This document shows, in pieces, positions 16,795-24,622 of a stretch of 64,000 nucleotides of DNA; the first letter of the stretch is position 1, and each line of letters starts with the position of its first letter. This DNA is from MM2 sp035460165 (GTDB taxonomy: Bacteria > Pseudomonadota > Gammaproteobacteria > Burkholderiales > Methylophilaceae), in NCBI GenBank assembly GCA_035460165.1, contig DATHWW010000018.1, forward strand, positions 36,044-100,043, in the 5' to 3' direction. The translations under genes and the position numbers were made by a program. The notes beneath the pieces are model-generated. The model saw only the letters and a program-made list of their open reading frames with translations, was not told the DNA's origin and did no database searches.

Positions 16795-17092
16795 TGCTAA
16801 TTCACCGAAGATTCGCAGCCGGCCGGGCGAGACGTGGCGCGGGGTTTAAGCGGATTGTTGCGGCAGGCGGGTGTGCGGTCACGAACATCTATCCCGGTTG
16901 AGTTCAAACGCATCTTATCTATTCTGGTGAAACGGACTCTCGGGATTATAGCTTACAGCCTATTTCAGTAGGGAACGACTGAAGGGGTATATCATGCAAC
17001 AGCGAATCATGCTCTTGCGCCGTGCCCCTGTCAGAAGCTGTCTTAACCCTCCTCGCGAGTTTTTAAGACAGCTTCTAGGACGATGAGTCGAT
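16795..17092. other. gene-free spacer between surE and the chemosensory operon
   Basis: This stretch holds the upstream region of surE and the 3' end of the signalling operon. No convincing gene is seen: a 61-codon minus-strand frame here is rich in Arg/Ser and spans the inverted repeat. The only clear structure is the 14-bp inverted repeat at 17033-17076. No promoter consensus was recognised. Confidence 0.6.
17033..17076. repeat. long perfect inverted repeat downstream of the signalling operon
   Basis: AGAAGCTGTCTTAA (17033-17046) and TTAAGACAGCTTCT (17063-17076) are perfect 14-bp arms separated by 16 bases. The loop itself contains the palindrome CTCGCGAG (17052-17059). It lies 16 bases beyond the last gene of the signalling operon, so it may act as a transcript-end hairpin, but no T-run follows on either strand. 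A remnant of a small mobile or REP-like element is an alternative. Confidence 0.6.
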
Positions 17093-17512
17093 TTATTGCG
17101 GGTCGGGATTTCCTTCCTGCTTTTGACGGTACTGCGACAGCGCAAGCAGGTTTTTCACCCGAGCGGAAAGCTCGCTGCGATCTACCGGTTTGGAAATGAA
17201 TTCGTCTGCACCGGCTTGTAAGGCGTACAGCCGTGATTCGCGGTCGTCGAGGGCGGTGATCATGACGATGGGGATGTCTTGAGTCACGGTATGTCCCTTG
17301 AGTTTTTCCACAACTTCGAAACCATTCATGTCCGGCATCATCACGTCGAGCAATATCAGGTCAGGGATTTCAATCATCGCGACTTGCACTGCGAGCTGTC
17401 CGCTGCCGGCGGTGATCGTGGCGTGGCCTTCCGCCAGCAGCATGGCTTCCAGCAACCTCACGTTGCGCGCATCGTCGTCGACAATCAGTATCCGGGCGGT
17501 GTAGTTATCCAT
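17093..17512 (-). CDS. single-domain CheY-like response regulator
   Basis: Receiver-only protein of 139 residues from the ATG at 17512, which has an AAAGGGG ribosome site. A TTG seven codons earlier would overlap the upstream stop but lacks a matching site. It has the acidic pair (VDDD, 11-14), the phospho-acceptor Asp56 (LILLDVMMPDMNG), the conserved Thr/Ala (MITALDD) and Lys (ISKPVD). There is no output domain. It is the last gene of the signalling operon. The C-terminus ends in a short charged tail. It probably accepts phosphate from the CheA-REC or hybrid kinase of the same operon. Confidence 0.9.
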   Translation of the reverse strand: MDNYTARILIVDDDARNVRLLEAMLLAEGHATITAGSGQLAVQVAMIEIPDLILLDVMMPDMNGFEVVEKLKGHTVTQDIPIVMITALDDRESRLYALQAGADEFISKPVDRSELSARVKNLLALSQYRQKQEGNPDPQ

Positions 17513-17529
17513 CGGGACCCCTTTGGCAC

Positions 17530-20361
17530 TCAACTCGTGCCTTTGCGCCGCTGCTCCTCATGGTGACGGAACGCAGCATGTATCGTTTTAAGCAATTTTT
17601 CATCCTCCCAGGGTTTGGTGAGGAATTTATAGATTTCGCCCTTGTTCACGGCCTCGGTGATCGCCTGGAGATCGGTGTAGCCGGAGAGGATGATGCGTAT
17701 CGTATCGGGGTACATCTCGCGGACTTTGGCGAGAAAGTCCGGCCCGTTGGTCGGTGTCATCCGCGCATCGGAAATCACCAGGCCGACTTCGTTGCCTGCC
17801 AGCAGGTTCAGGCCCTCCATGCCGTTTTCCGCGGTAAGTATGGTGTAGCCCTCGCGCCGCAGCAGGCGTTTGAGAGCGGAGAGAATCGACGGCTCGTCGT
17901 CCACCAGCAATATCGTGTTTTGCGGTTTGTGATGGGTCTCCGGAAATACCAGCTTGCGCTGTTCTTGCAGCAGCAATGCGAATTCATCGGCGGGGACCGG
18001 GCGGCTGAAGTAATAGCCCTGCATTTCATCGCAGCCGCGGTTTTTAAGAAAATTGAGCTGCGCGGCAGTCTCCACGCCCTCGGCGATGGTCGACATCTTG
18101 AGACTCTTGGCGAGGGCGATGATGGCCATCGTGATCGCGGCGGCATTGGGATCGTGGGTAATGTCGCGCACGAAGGACTGGTCGATTTTCAGCCGGTCGA
18201 TGGAGAAACGCTTGAGATAGTTGAGCGAGGAATAGCCGGTGCCGAAATCGTCGACCGAAAGGAAGATGCCCGTGTCCTTCAGCTTGCGCGTGGCTCCGAT
18301 GAACGCATCGGGGTCGGACATGATCATGCTTTCGGTCAATTCGAGCTCGAGATGGGATGGGTCCAGCCCAAACTCCTGCAACACTTTTGCGGCAAGCCCG
18401 GCAATATCCTGGGCGTCGAGCTGGCGCGCGGACATGTTGACGGCGACGCAAATGTTGCGCAATCCGGCGTTTTGCCACGCCTTGTTCTGGCGGCATGCGG
18501 TGCGCAGCACCCATTCCCCGAGCGGCACGATAATGCCGGAAGCTTCGGCGATGGGAATGAATTCTGCCGGCGACACCATGCCGCGCTGGGGATGCTGCCA
18601 GCGCAGCAGGGCTTCCGCGCCGTAGATTTCGCCGGTGTGCAGACTGAGTTGGGGTTGGTAGTAGAGCATCAACTCGTCGTTTTCCAGCGCGCGGCGCAGT
18701 GCATTTTCGAGATCCAGACGCTCCAGCGAACGGGCGTTCATTTCTGTGGCGTAAAAACTGAAACGGTGGTCGTCCATTTTTTTTGCGCGGTGCATGGCCG
18801 TGGTCGCGTTTTTCAGTACTGTGTCAGTGTCCTCTCCGTCGCGCGGGAAAATGCCGATGCCGATGCTGGCGGACAGGAAGACTTCCCGCTCGCCTATGCT
18901 CAGCGGTTGCGCCAACGCCTCTAATGCCTCGCGAGCAGCCACGGCAGCCCGCTCTTCCTGATCCACCTCAATGGCCCAGACAAATTCGTCGCCACCGGCA
19001 CGCGCCAGGGTGTCGGTTTCACCTTCCAGCGCATACAGGGTTTTGGCGACGGCTTGCAGCACGAGGTCGCCGGTGGTGTGGCCCAGGCTGTCAATGATGT
19101 TGCGGAAATGATTAAGATTGATGACGAGTATCGCCAGCATGGTTTTTTCCTGGCGGCAGCGGTCGAGGGCCTGTTTCAGCCGGTCGTTCAGCAGATTGCG
19201 ATTCGGCAGTCCGGTCAGTTCGTCGAAATTCGATTTGCGTTCGATTTGTGCCATATAGCGGGCCCGTTCGCTGATGTCGGTCACCATGACGACCGCGCCC
19301 TTGAGTTCACCATCCTCGAAAATGGGTGTGCTGGAGACTTCGACTTGCACCGGAGCGCCATCCTTGCGCCAAAACGTGTCCTGAACACGCTGTACGGTCG
19401 CGCCTACGGCAATCGCGGTCGAAATGGGGCAGGATTCGCGCGGGTAGGGGGCGCCGTTAGGCATGGAGTGGTGCACCGCGTCGTGCGCATTGCGTCCGAG
19501 TAATTCGTTAGCCGCATAACCCAGCATGGTGTTGGCGGCAGGATTGACGAAATTGATGGTGCCTTGGGGATCGACCACGTAGATGCCCTCGGCAGCCGCT
19601 TCCAGGATCAGTGCCTTCTGCTGACTGACATGCCGGAAGGCTTCTTCAACTTCTCGCTGATGCACCCTGGCGCGCACGGTTTCGATGGAAAACGTCAGGT
19701 CGTCCACCGTTTCCGTCAGGAGCTTGATTTCCTCCTTGTCGAATGCGTCGGGCTCTGCGGCCCATACCACGAGCACGCCGGAAACCTGGCTATTGAAATG
19801 GAGCGGAAGCCCGAGCACCGCGGTCAGTCCATGTGTTTTTGCATGGGCGTGCCACGGGGCCATGCGGGGATCGTTGGACGCGTCGCGGATGATCACCGGC
19901 TTGCCGCTGCGTATTGCCGTGCCGGCTGCGCCCAGGCCGGTGTCCTTGTCGGCCCAGGTCAGTTCCATTTGGTACAAATGATCGCCCGCCATTCCGTAGT
20001 GCGCCATGGGCCGTATGGTCTGTTTCTCGTCGTGTTCGGCGTAGCCTATCCAGGTGAAGGGATAGTTGCCGACTTCCACGATCAGCCGTGTGACTTCATG
20101 CAACTCGGCCGCTTCTTCGGTCGAGCGCAGCAGGGCGCGGTTACTGGCGCTCAAAATGTGGTGCGCGCGCAGGCTGCGGCGGTGTTGCCGCGTCAGTTGC
20201 TCGATGTGGCGGCGATGCGCCTGGAAACTCTCCGCCAGATTGTCGATAGCCGCAGCCAGGCGTCCAGTGTCGCTGCCATCGTCCACGACACCGGTACGTG
20301 CCTGGAGATCGCCGTCCGCCAGCTTTTCGGCTGCGGCAATAATGTTGTCAAGGTTGCTCAT
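17530..20361 (-). CDS. GAF-PAS-GGDEF-EAL-REC c-di-GMP signalling protein
   Basis: Multidomain 943-residue cytoplasmic protein, probably the c-di-GMP output of the operon. Order: coiled/HAMP-like start (1-65), GAF (about 75-230), PAS (about 245-365), GGDEF (376-540), EAL (about 550-800), REC (about 815-935, Asp865). The EAL domain keeps its catalytic motifs: EALLRW (583-588), NMSARQL, ELTESM, VDDFGTGYSSL, KIDQSFV and AEGVET, so phosphodiesterase activity is expected. The GGDEF signature is intact (456-460), but the metal-binding DxD is INLN (Asn415, Asn417), and no RxxD inhibitory site is present. The cyclase half is therefore probably inactive or regulatory. The gene overlaps the upstream receiver gene by 14 bases. 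Confidence 0.92.
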   Translation of the reverse strand: MSNLDNIIAAAEKLADGDLQARTGVVDDGSDTGRLAAAIDNLAESFQAHRRHIEQLTRQHRRSLRAHHILSASNRALLRSTEEAAELHEVTRLIVEVGNYPFTWIGYAEHDEKQTIRPMAHYGMAGDHLYQMELTWADKDTGLGAAGTAIRSGKPVIIRDASNDPRMAPWHAHAKTHGLTAVLGLPLHFNSQVSGVLVVWAAEPDAFDKEEIKLLTETVDDLTFSIETVRARVHQREVEEAFRHVSQQKALILEAAAEGIYVVDPQGTINFVNPAANTMLGYAANELLGRNAHDAVHHSMPNGAPYPRESCPISTAIAVGATVQRVQDTFWRKDGAPVQVEVSSTPIFEDGELKGAVVMVTDISERARYMAQIERKSNFDELTGLPNRNLLNDRLKQALDRCRQEKTMLAILVINLNHFRNIIDSLGHTTGDLVLQAVAKTLYALEGETDTLARAGGDEFVWAIEVDQEERAAVAAREALEALAQPLSIGEREVFLSASIGIGIFPRDGEDTDTVLKNATTAMHRAKKMDDHRFSFYATEMNARSLERLDLENALRRALENDELMLYYQPQLSLHTGEIYGAEALLRWQHPQRGMVSPAEFIPIAEASGIIVPLGEWVLRTACRQNKAWQNAGLRNICVAVNMSARQLDAQDIAGLAAKVLQEFGLDPSHLELELTESMIMSDPDAFIGATRKLKDTGIFLSVDDFGTGYSSLNYLKRFSIDRLKIDQSFVRDITHDPNAAAITMAIIALAKSLKMSTIAEGVETAAQLNFLKNRGCDEMQGYYFSRPVPADEFALLLQEQRKLVFPETHHKPQNTILLVDDEPSILSALKRLLRREGYTILTAENGMEGLNLLAGNEVGLVISDARMTPTNGPDFLAKVREMYPDTIRIILSGYTDLQAITEAVNKGEIYKFLTKPWEDEKLLKTIHAAFRHHEEQRRKGTS

Positions 20362-20758
20362 TGGGATCTCTTTTTTCTTTTTGAGCTGCGGAGACTTCCG
20401 AAATCGCGGACATCACCGTGCTCAGAAATGTCTGGTAGCGGATAGGCTTGGCGATATAGCCGTCGCAGCCTGCCGCATGGATTTTTTCCTCGTCGCCTTT
20501 CATCGCGAAAGCGGTCAACGCATAAATCTTGATGTCACGGGTGGCGGGGTCGCTCTTCAGTATCCGGGTCGCGGCCAGTCCATCCATGTCCGGCAGCTGG
20601 ATATCCATCAGGATCAAATCCGGATGATGCTCCTGCGCGATCGCAATGCCGCCCAGGGCATGACTGGCCTGTATCACCACGTGCCCCGCACTGTTCAGCA
20701 AAAAAGCGGCGAGCTTCATGTTCTGAACGTTGTCCTCGATGATCAGGATTTTTGCCAT
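20348..20758 (-). CDS. DivK-like single-domain response regulator
   Basis: Receiver-only protein, 136 residues, strongly of the DivK type: MAKILIIEDN start, phospho-acceptor Asp52 in LILMDIQLPDMDG, ALTAFAMKGDEEKI and GYIAKPI. There is no output domain; such proteins relay phosphate or act allosterically on kinases. It overlaps the hybrid kinase gene upstream by 16 bases and the GGDEF-EAL gene downstream by 14, so all three are coupled. A role as shuttle between the hybrid kinase and the c-di-GMP protein is inferred from this placement. Confidence 0.9.
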   Translation of the reverse strand: MAKILIIEDNVQNMKLAAFLLNSAGHVVIQASHALGGIAIAQEHHPDLILMDIQLPDMDGLAATRILKSDPATRDIKIYALTAFAMKGDEEKIHAAGCDGYIAKPIRYQTFLSTVMSAISEVSAAQKEKRDPNEQP

Positions 20759-23451
20759 TTTCTTCCAAGTGCCCGGTGAACCTCGCCAATGAAGTTCCCA
20801 TGATTGAATTGCGATTTTTCTACAACCTGCAGCACGTGCCCGTTCAACATTTTGCGGTCTTCTGCCGAAAGATATTTGGCGGTCAGCACGATGATGGGGA
20901 TCTGGGCGGTTTCAGGCGCGGATTTTAAGGTCTCTACTATGTCGAAGCCGCCGATTTCCGGCATCATCAGGTCCAGAATGATCAGATTGGGCTGGTGCGA
21001 TTGCGCCACTTGCAAACCTTCCGCCCCGCTATAGGTTCGCAGTACCGTATAACCGGCTTTTTCCAGGTAGGTCGAAATGATCTCGACCGATTTCGGATCG
21101 TCGTCGATCACCAGCACCGTGGCCGTACCGTCCGGTTGGACAAAGCCCAGGTCGGCGAGTGCGCCCGCGAGTTCGTCTGCGGTGATGGGTTTCTGCATCA
21201 CGGTCGACGCCCCGAGCGAGAGGCCCTTGCTGCCGTCAGCGACGATCGAAATGATTACGACCGGAATGTGCGCGTGCGCAGGTTCGCTCTTGAGCCGTGC
21301 GAGAAAATCCCAGCCGTCCATGCCGGGTAGCAGGATATCCAGGGTAATGAGATCGGGGTTGCAGCCATCATTCAGCCGGTCGAATGCGATTTCGGCGGTC
21401 GGAGCGCAAATCGTGCGGCAACCTTCCCTTTCCAGTTGCAGCCGGATCAGGTCGGCGGCGCGGGGTTCGTCTTCCACGATCAGCACCAACGGGGCAACTT
21501 CATGGGTTTTTCTTGCCGCCGCGGATATTTCGACCACATTGTCGGCTGCCGGTTGAGCAGCGGTCTTGCGATAAGGTAGCCAGACGGTAAAAGTGCTGCC
21601 CTGATCCTGCACGCTGGCAACCGAGACTGCGCCGCCATGCAGGTTGGCCAGTTTCTTGACCATCACCAGCCCCAGCCCGGTGCCGTCGAAGCGGCGGGAA
21701 AGGGAGCTGTCGAGCTGTACGAAAGGCTGAAACAGGCGCGACATGTCGGCATGGGAGATACCGATGCCGGTGTCGGTGACGGATATTTCCAGGTATTCCG
21801 TATCGTCGCTCGCCAGGGCGGTGTGCATTTCCGGCCGTAACTCGGTGCGGGAAAGCACCTGCTCTCGCGACAGGCGACGTGCCGACAAGGCGACCTGGCC
21901 GCTTTGTGGGGTGAATTTGACGGCATTCGACAGCAGGTTGTAGACGATCTGTTTCACCTTGCGCGGATCCAGCCAGGCTGTGCCCAGCGACTCGGGCGCT
22001 TCGATGGTGAGCTGGATGCGATGCGCCATTGCCTTTTCGCGGATGATGGAAAGGCAGTTCTGCAGTAATTGTGGAATGTTGGTTTCTTCTCCCTCCAGCA
22101 CCATTTTCCCGGCCTCTATCTTGGAGAGATCAAGCACGTCGTTGATCAGGTAGAGCAGATGCTGGCCGCTTTCGAAAATGTCGTTGATGTAATCCTTCTG
22201 CTGATCGGACAGGTCGCCGACCAGCCCGTCGCGCATCACCTCCGAAAAACCGATGATGGCATTGAGCGGCGTGCGCAGTTCGTGCGACATGTTGGCGAGA
22301 AATTCCGATTTCATGCGGCTGGCTTCCAGCAGTTGCAGGTTTTGCCTGCTGATTTCCTCGCTGCGCAAGCGCAACTGGCCGGCGAGCAGCTTGAGGTCAT
22401 CGTATTGCCGCACGTTATGCAGGGCCACGCCGAGCTGGGCGGCGGTGCGTTCGAGGAAGGTCTGGTCGCGATCGCCCAGCGGACGGTTGGAAACGACCAC
22501 GACGATAGCCAGCAATTTGTCGAGATGAATGGCGGGACATAGGACGATGCATGCCGGATTGAAAGGAGGGACCGTTTCTTCGTCTACAAACGCTGCATGC
22601 TCGCGGTAGTCCTGCAATACGGTAATGCGGGAGTTGCGCACTACGTTGCCTATCGTTTCATCGCTCAACTGAAGCTCTATCGGCGCGCCAGGGCCGGCAT
22701 TGTGGCTGGCTTCCTGGCGATAGATGCCATGCCATTCGTCGAACCCGTAGACCGCCGAAACCGGGTAGCCATGATTTCTGCCGAGGATTTGGAGCATGCC
22801 CTCCAGCATCTGCCCGCGTTCCAGTGTCGAATTGAATAGCCGCAATATTTCGCCGTGCGTGCGTTCGTACAGCGCGGCATGCATCAGCTCCTGCTGGCGT
22901 ATCTCCAGGTCTTCCTTGACCCGCACGGCTTCCTCGAAGGTCGAGATCAATAGATCGAGAATCTGCTGCCGCTCGGCGTTGACGAAATGCTTCTGGCCGG
23001 AAAAGTAGATCTCCATGCCCATCTGCATTTTCTGGTTCTGCCGCATCGCGCGATTCATTAGCAGGTAGTCGATGCGCGCCAGCAGGTATTTTTCATCGTA
23101 GGGCTTGCGGATGAAGTTGTCGGCACCGCATTCCAGGCCTTTCAGCACGTCCTGCACATCGACCAGCGAGGTCACCAGGATCAGGGGCAGGTGGACATGG
23201 CGCGGATCCTGCCGGATGGCGTGACAGAGTTCGTAACCGCTCATTTCCGGCATCACGATGTCGCTGATCACAAGTTGCGGATTGATTTCGTCGAGCAGTT
23301 CCAGCGCCTGTTTGCCGTTGAATGCCACCGCCACCTTGAAGTCATTGCGTTCGAGGAGGTACTTGAGATGCTCCGCCTGCGTTGGACTGTCTTCGGCGAT
23401 CAGGATACGTGCGCCTTGGAGATTGGTTTCCTGCTTGCTCTTTTCTGGCAT
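20743..23451 (-). CDS. hybrid sensor histidine kinase, REC-GAF-HisKA-HATPase-REC-REC
   Basis: Cytoplasmic kinase of 902 residues from the ATG at 23451, which has GGAG six bases upstream; an ATG five codons earlier (23466) is possible but poorly served. Numbered from that earlier ATG, order is N-terminal REC (about 19-135, Asp69), a coiled segment, GAF-like (about 205-350), HisKA with phospho-His395 (MSHELRTPLN), HATPase (NLLSNAVKF, DTGIGI, GTGLGL), and two C-terminal receivers (LITLDILLPGMDG; LIILDLMMPEIGG). There is no membrane segment. An input receiver plus two output receivers suggests it is switched by another kinase, plausibly the CheA-like protein of the same operon. Confidence 0.92.
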   Translation of the reverse strand: MPEKSKQETNLQGARILIAEDSPTQAEHLKYLLERNDFKVAVAFNGKQALELLDEINPQLVISDIVMPEMSGYELCHAIRQDPRHVHLPLILVTSLVDVQDVLKGLECGADNFIRKPYDEKYLLARIDYLLMNRAMRQNQKMQMGMEIYFSGQKHFVNAERQQILDLLISTFEEAVRVKEDLEIRQQELMHAALYERTHGEILRLFNSTLERGQMLEGMLQILGRNHGYPVSAVYGFDEWHGIYRQEASHNAGPGAPIELQLSDETIGNVVRNSRITVLQDYREHAAFVDEETVPPFNPACIVLCPAIHLDKLLAIVVVVSNRPLGDRDQTFLERTAAQLGVALHNVRQYDDLKLLAGQLRLRSEEISRQNLQLLEASRMKSEFLANMSHELRTPLNAIIGFSEVMRDGLVGDLSDQQKDYINDIFESGQHLLYLINDVLDLSKIEAGKMVLEGEETNIPQLLQNCLSIIREKAMAHRIQLTIEAPESLGTAWLDPRKVKQIVYNLLSNAVKFTPQSGQVALSARRLSREQVLSRTELRPEMHTALASDDTEYLEISVTDTGIGISHADMSRLFQPFVQLDSSLSRRFDGTGLGLVMVKKLANLHGGAVSVASVQDQGSTFTVWLPYRKTAAQPAADNVVEISAAARKTHEVAPLVLIVEDEPRAADLIRLQLEREGCRTICAPTAEIAFDRLNDGCNPDLITLDILLPGMDGWDFLARLKSEPAHAHIPVVIISIVADGSKGLSLGASTVMQKPITADELAGALADLGFVQPDGTATVLVIDDDPKSVEIISTYLEKAGYTVLRTYSGAEGLQVAQSHQPNLIILDLMMPEIGGFDIVETLKSAPETAQIPIIVLTAKYLSAEDRKMLNGHVLQVVEKSQFNHGNFIGEVHRALGRKWQKS

Positions 23452-23467
23452 CGGATACTCCTTCATC

Positions 23468-24568
23468 CTAAGAGTGCTTCGTCAAGCCTGTCAGCAACGA
23501 TACGATCTTGTCCGGCTCCAGCACATGGGTGGCCGCGCCCAGCGCGATGGCTTCCCCAGGCATGCCGTGTACTACCGAGCTTTCCTTGTCCTGGGCGATG
23601 GTGATTGCCCCCCGGCCGCGCATCAGCCCCAGCTCCGCTGCACCATCCTTGCCCATGCCGGTCAGCAGGATGCCGACGGCATAGGCGCCGTAAGCGTTTG
23701 CTACCGAGCGGAACAGGGTGGAAACCGATGGGCAATGTCCGTTTTCCGCCGCGTCTTTTTTCAGTGTGATGCGGGCATAGGCATCGACATTGGCTTGGAA
23801 CCCGTTGGGCACGACATAGGCGTGCGCCGGCATCATCACGACGCCATGGGTAGCCAGGGAAACCGAAAACCCCGTGGATTCGGTCAGCCATTGCACGAAG
23901 CCTTCCGCAAATCCCTGCGCAATGTGCTGCACGATGATGATGGGCAAAGGGTAATTCTTGGGCAGATGCGACAGTATTTGCTGCAGGACGATCGGCCCGC
24001 CGGTGGAGGAGCCGATGGCAACCAGCCTGAAATTCTTGCGGGCGGCGGGTGCCGTGGGTGCCGGTTCGGCCTGTGCCGCGTCGAATGCCGGGAGGACGGC
24101 GGTCTTTTGTTTTGCCCAGCGCTTGACGACCTTGATCTCGGACATCAGCTTTACCGTCTGTATCAATTCGCGCGCGGTTGCCGCGTGGTTGGGATGCCCG
24201 ATGCCGGTCGGGCGTTTCATCACCGCCAGCGCGCCGGCTTCCAGGGCGGAAAGGTTGGTGGACAAATCCTCCGAGGTCGAGCTGTCGGTGACTACCACGA
24301 TGGGTGTCGGATAGTTTTCCATGATGGCGCGTGTCGCCGCGTAGCCGTCCATCTTGGGCATATGCAGGTCCATGGTAATCACGTCCGGTTTTTTGGTCTT
24401 GACCGCTTCCAGCGCCTCCTCGCCATCGCTCGCGGTGGCAATGACCTGGACACCTTGATCCGATGCAAACAGGTAAACCAGGAACTCCAGCACCGCGGGC
24501 GAATCCTCGACCACCAGCAGACGTATGGGCGGGCGGTTGCCCGATGCCGTTTTCGCACTATCGGACAT
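23468..24568 (-). CDS. cheB: CheB-type chemoreceptor methylesterase/deamidase
   Basis: Removes methyl groups from methyl-accepting proteins, activated by phosphorylation of its receiver. The 366 residues contain REC (about 15-135, Asp67 in TMDLHMPKMDG) and a catalytic domain (about 180-366) with SSTGG (nucleophile Ser188), VQHIAQGF (His215) and LLTGMGKDGA (Asp308). This corresponds to WspF in Wsp systems. It sits 54 bases after the CheA-like gene and 16 bases before the hybrid kinase start used here. Presence of both CheB and CheR implies a real adaptation loop on the four receptors. Confidence 0.94.
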   Translation of the reverse strand: MSDSAKTASGNRPPIRLLVVEDSPAVLEFLVYLFASDQGVQVIATASDGEEALEAVKTKKPDVITMDLHMPKMDGYAATRAIMENYPTPIVVVTDSSTSEDLSTNLSALEAGALAVMKRPTGIGHPNHAATARELIQTVKLMSEIKVVKRWAKQKTAVLPAFDAAQAEPAPTAPAARKNFRLVAIGSSTGGPIVLQQILSHLPKNYPLPIIIVQHIAQGFAEGFVQWLTESTGFSVSLATHGVVMMPAHAYVVPNGFQANVDAYARITLKKDAAENGHCPSVSTLFRSVANAYGAYAVGILLTGMGKDGAAELGLMRGRGAITIAQDKESSVVHGMPGEAIALGAATHVLEPDKIVSLLTGLTKHS

Positions 24569-24622
24569 GATGGTTCGCCTGTCTGGAGAGTGTGTGAAGT
24601 CGGCCGGGCATGGTCATGTCTC

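Noticed and set aside
16960..17145. 61-codon minus-strand frame downstream of the signalling operon
   Set aside because: Basic, low-complexity translation that crosses the inverted repeat and the end of the last receiver gene; no ribosome site.
16051..17512. rpoS downstream or inside the surE-nlpD region
   Set aside because: No sigma-factor motifs were found in any frame of the window.
17560..18924. Long open frame (454 codons) on the plus strand opposite the GGDEF-EAL gene
   Set aside because: Antisense to clearly conserved EAL and REC motifs; composition is that of a frame shadow in GC-rich DNA, with no domain or ribosome site.
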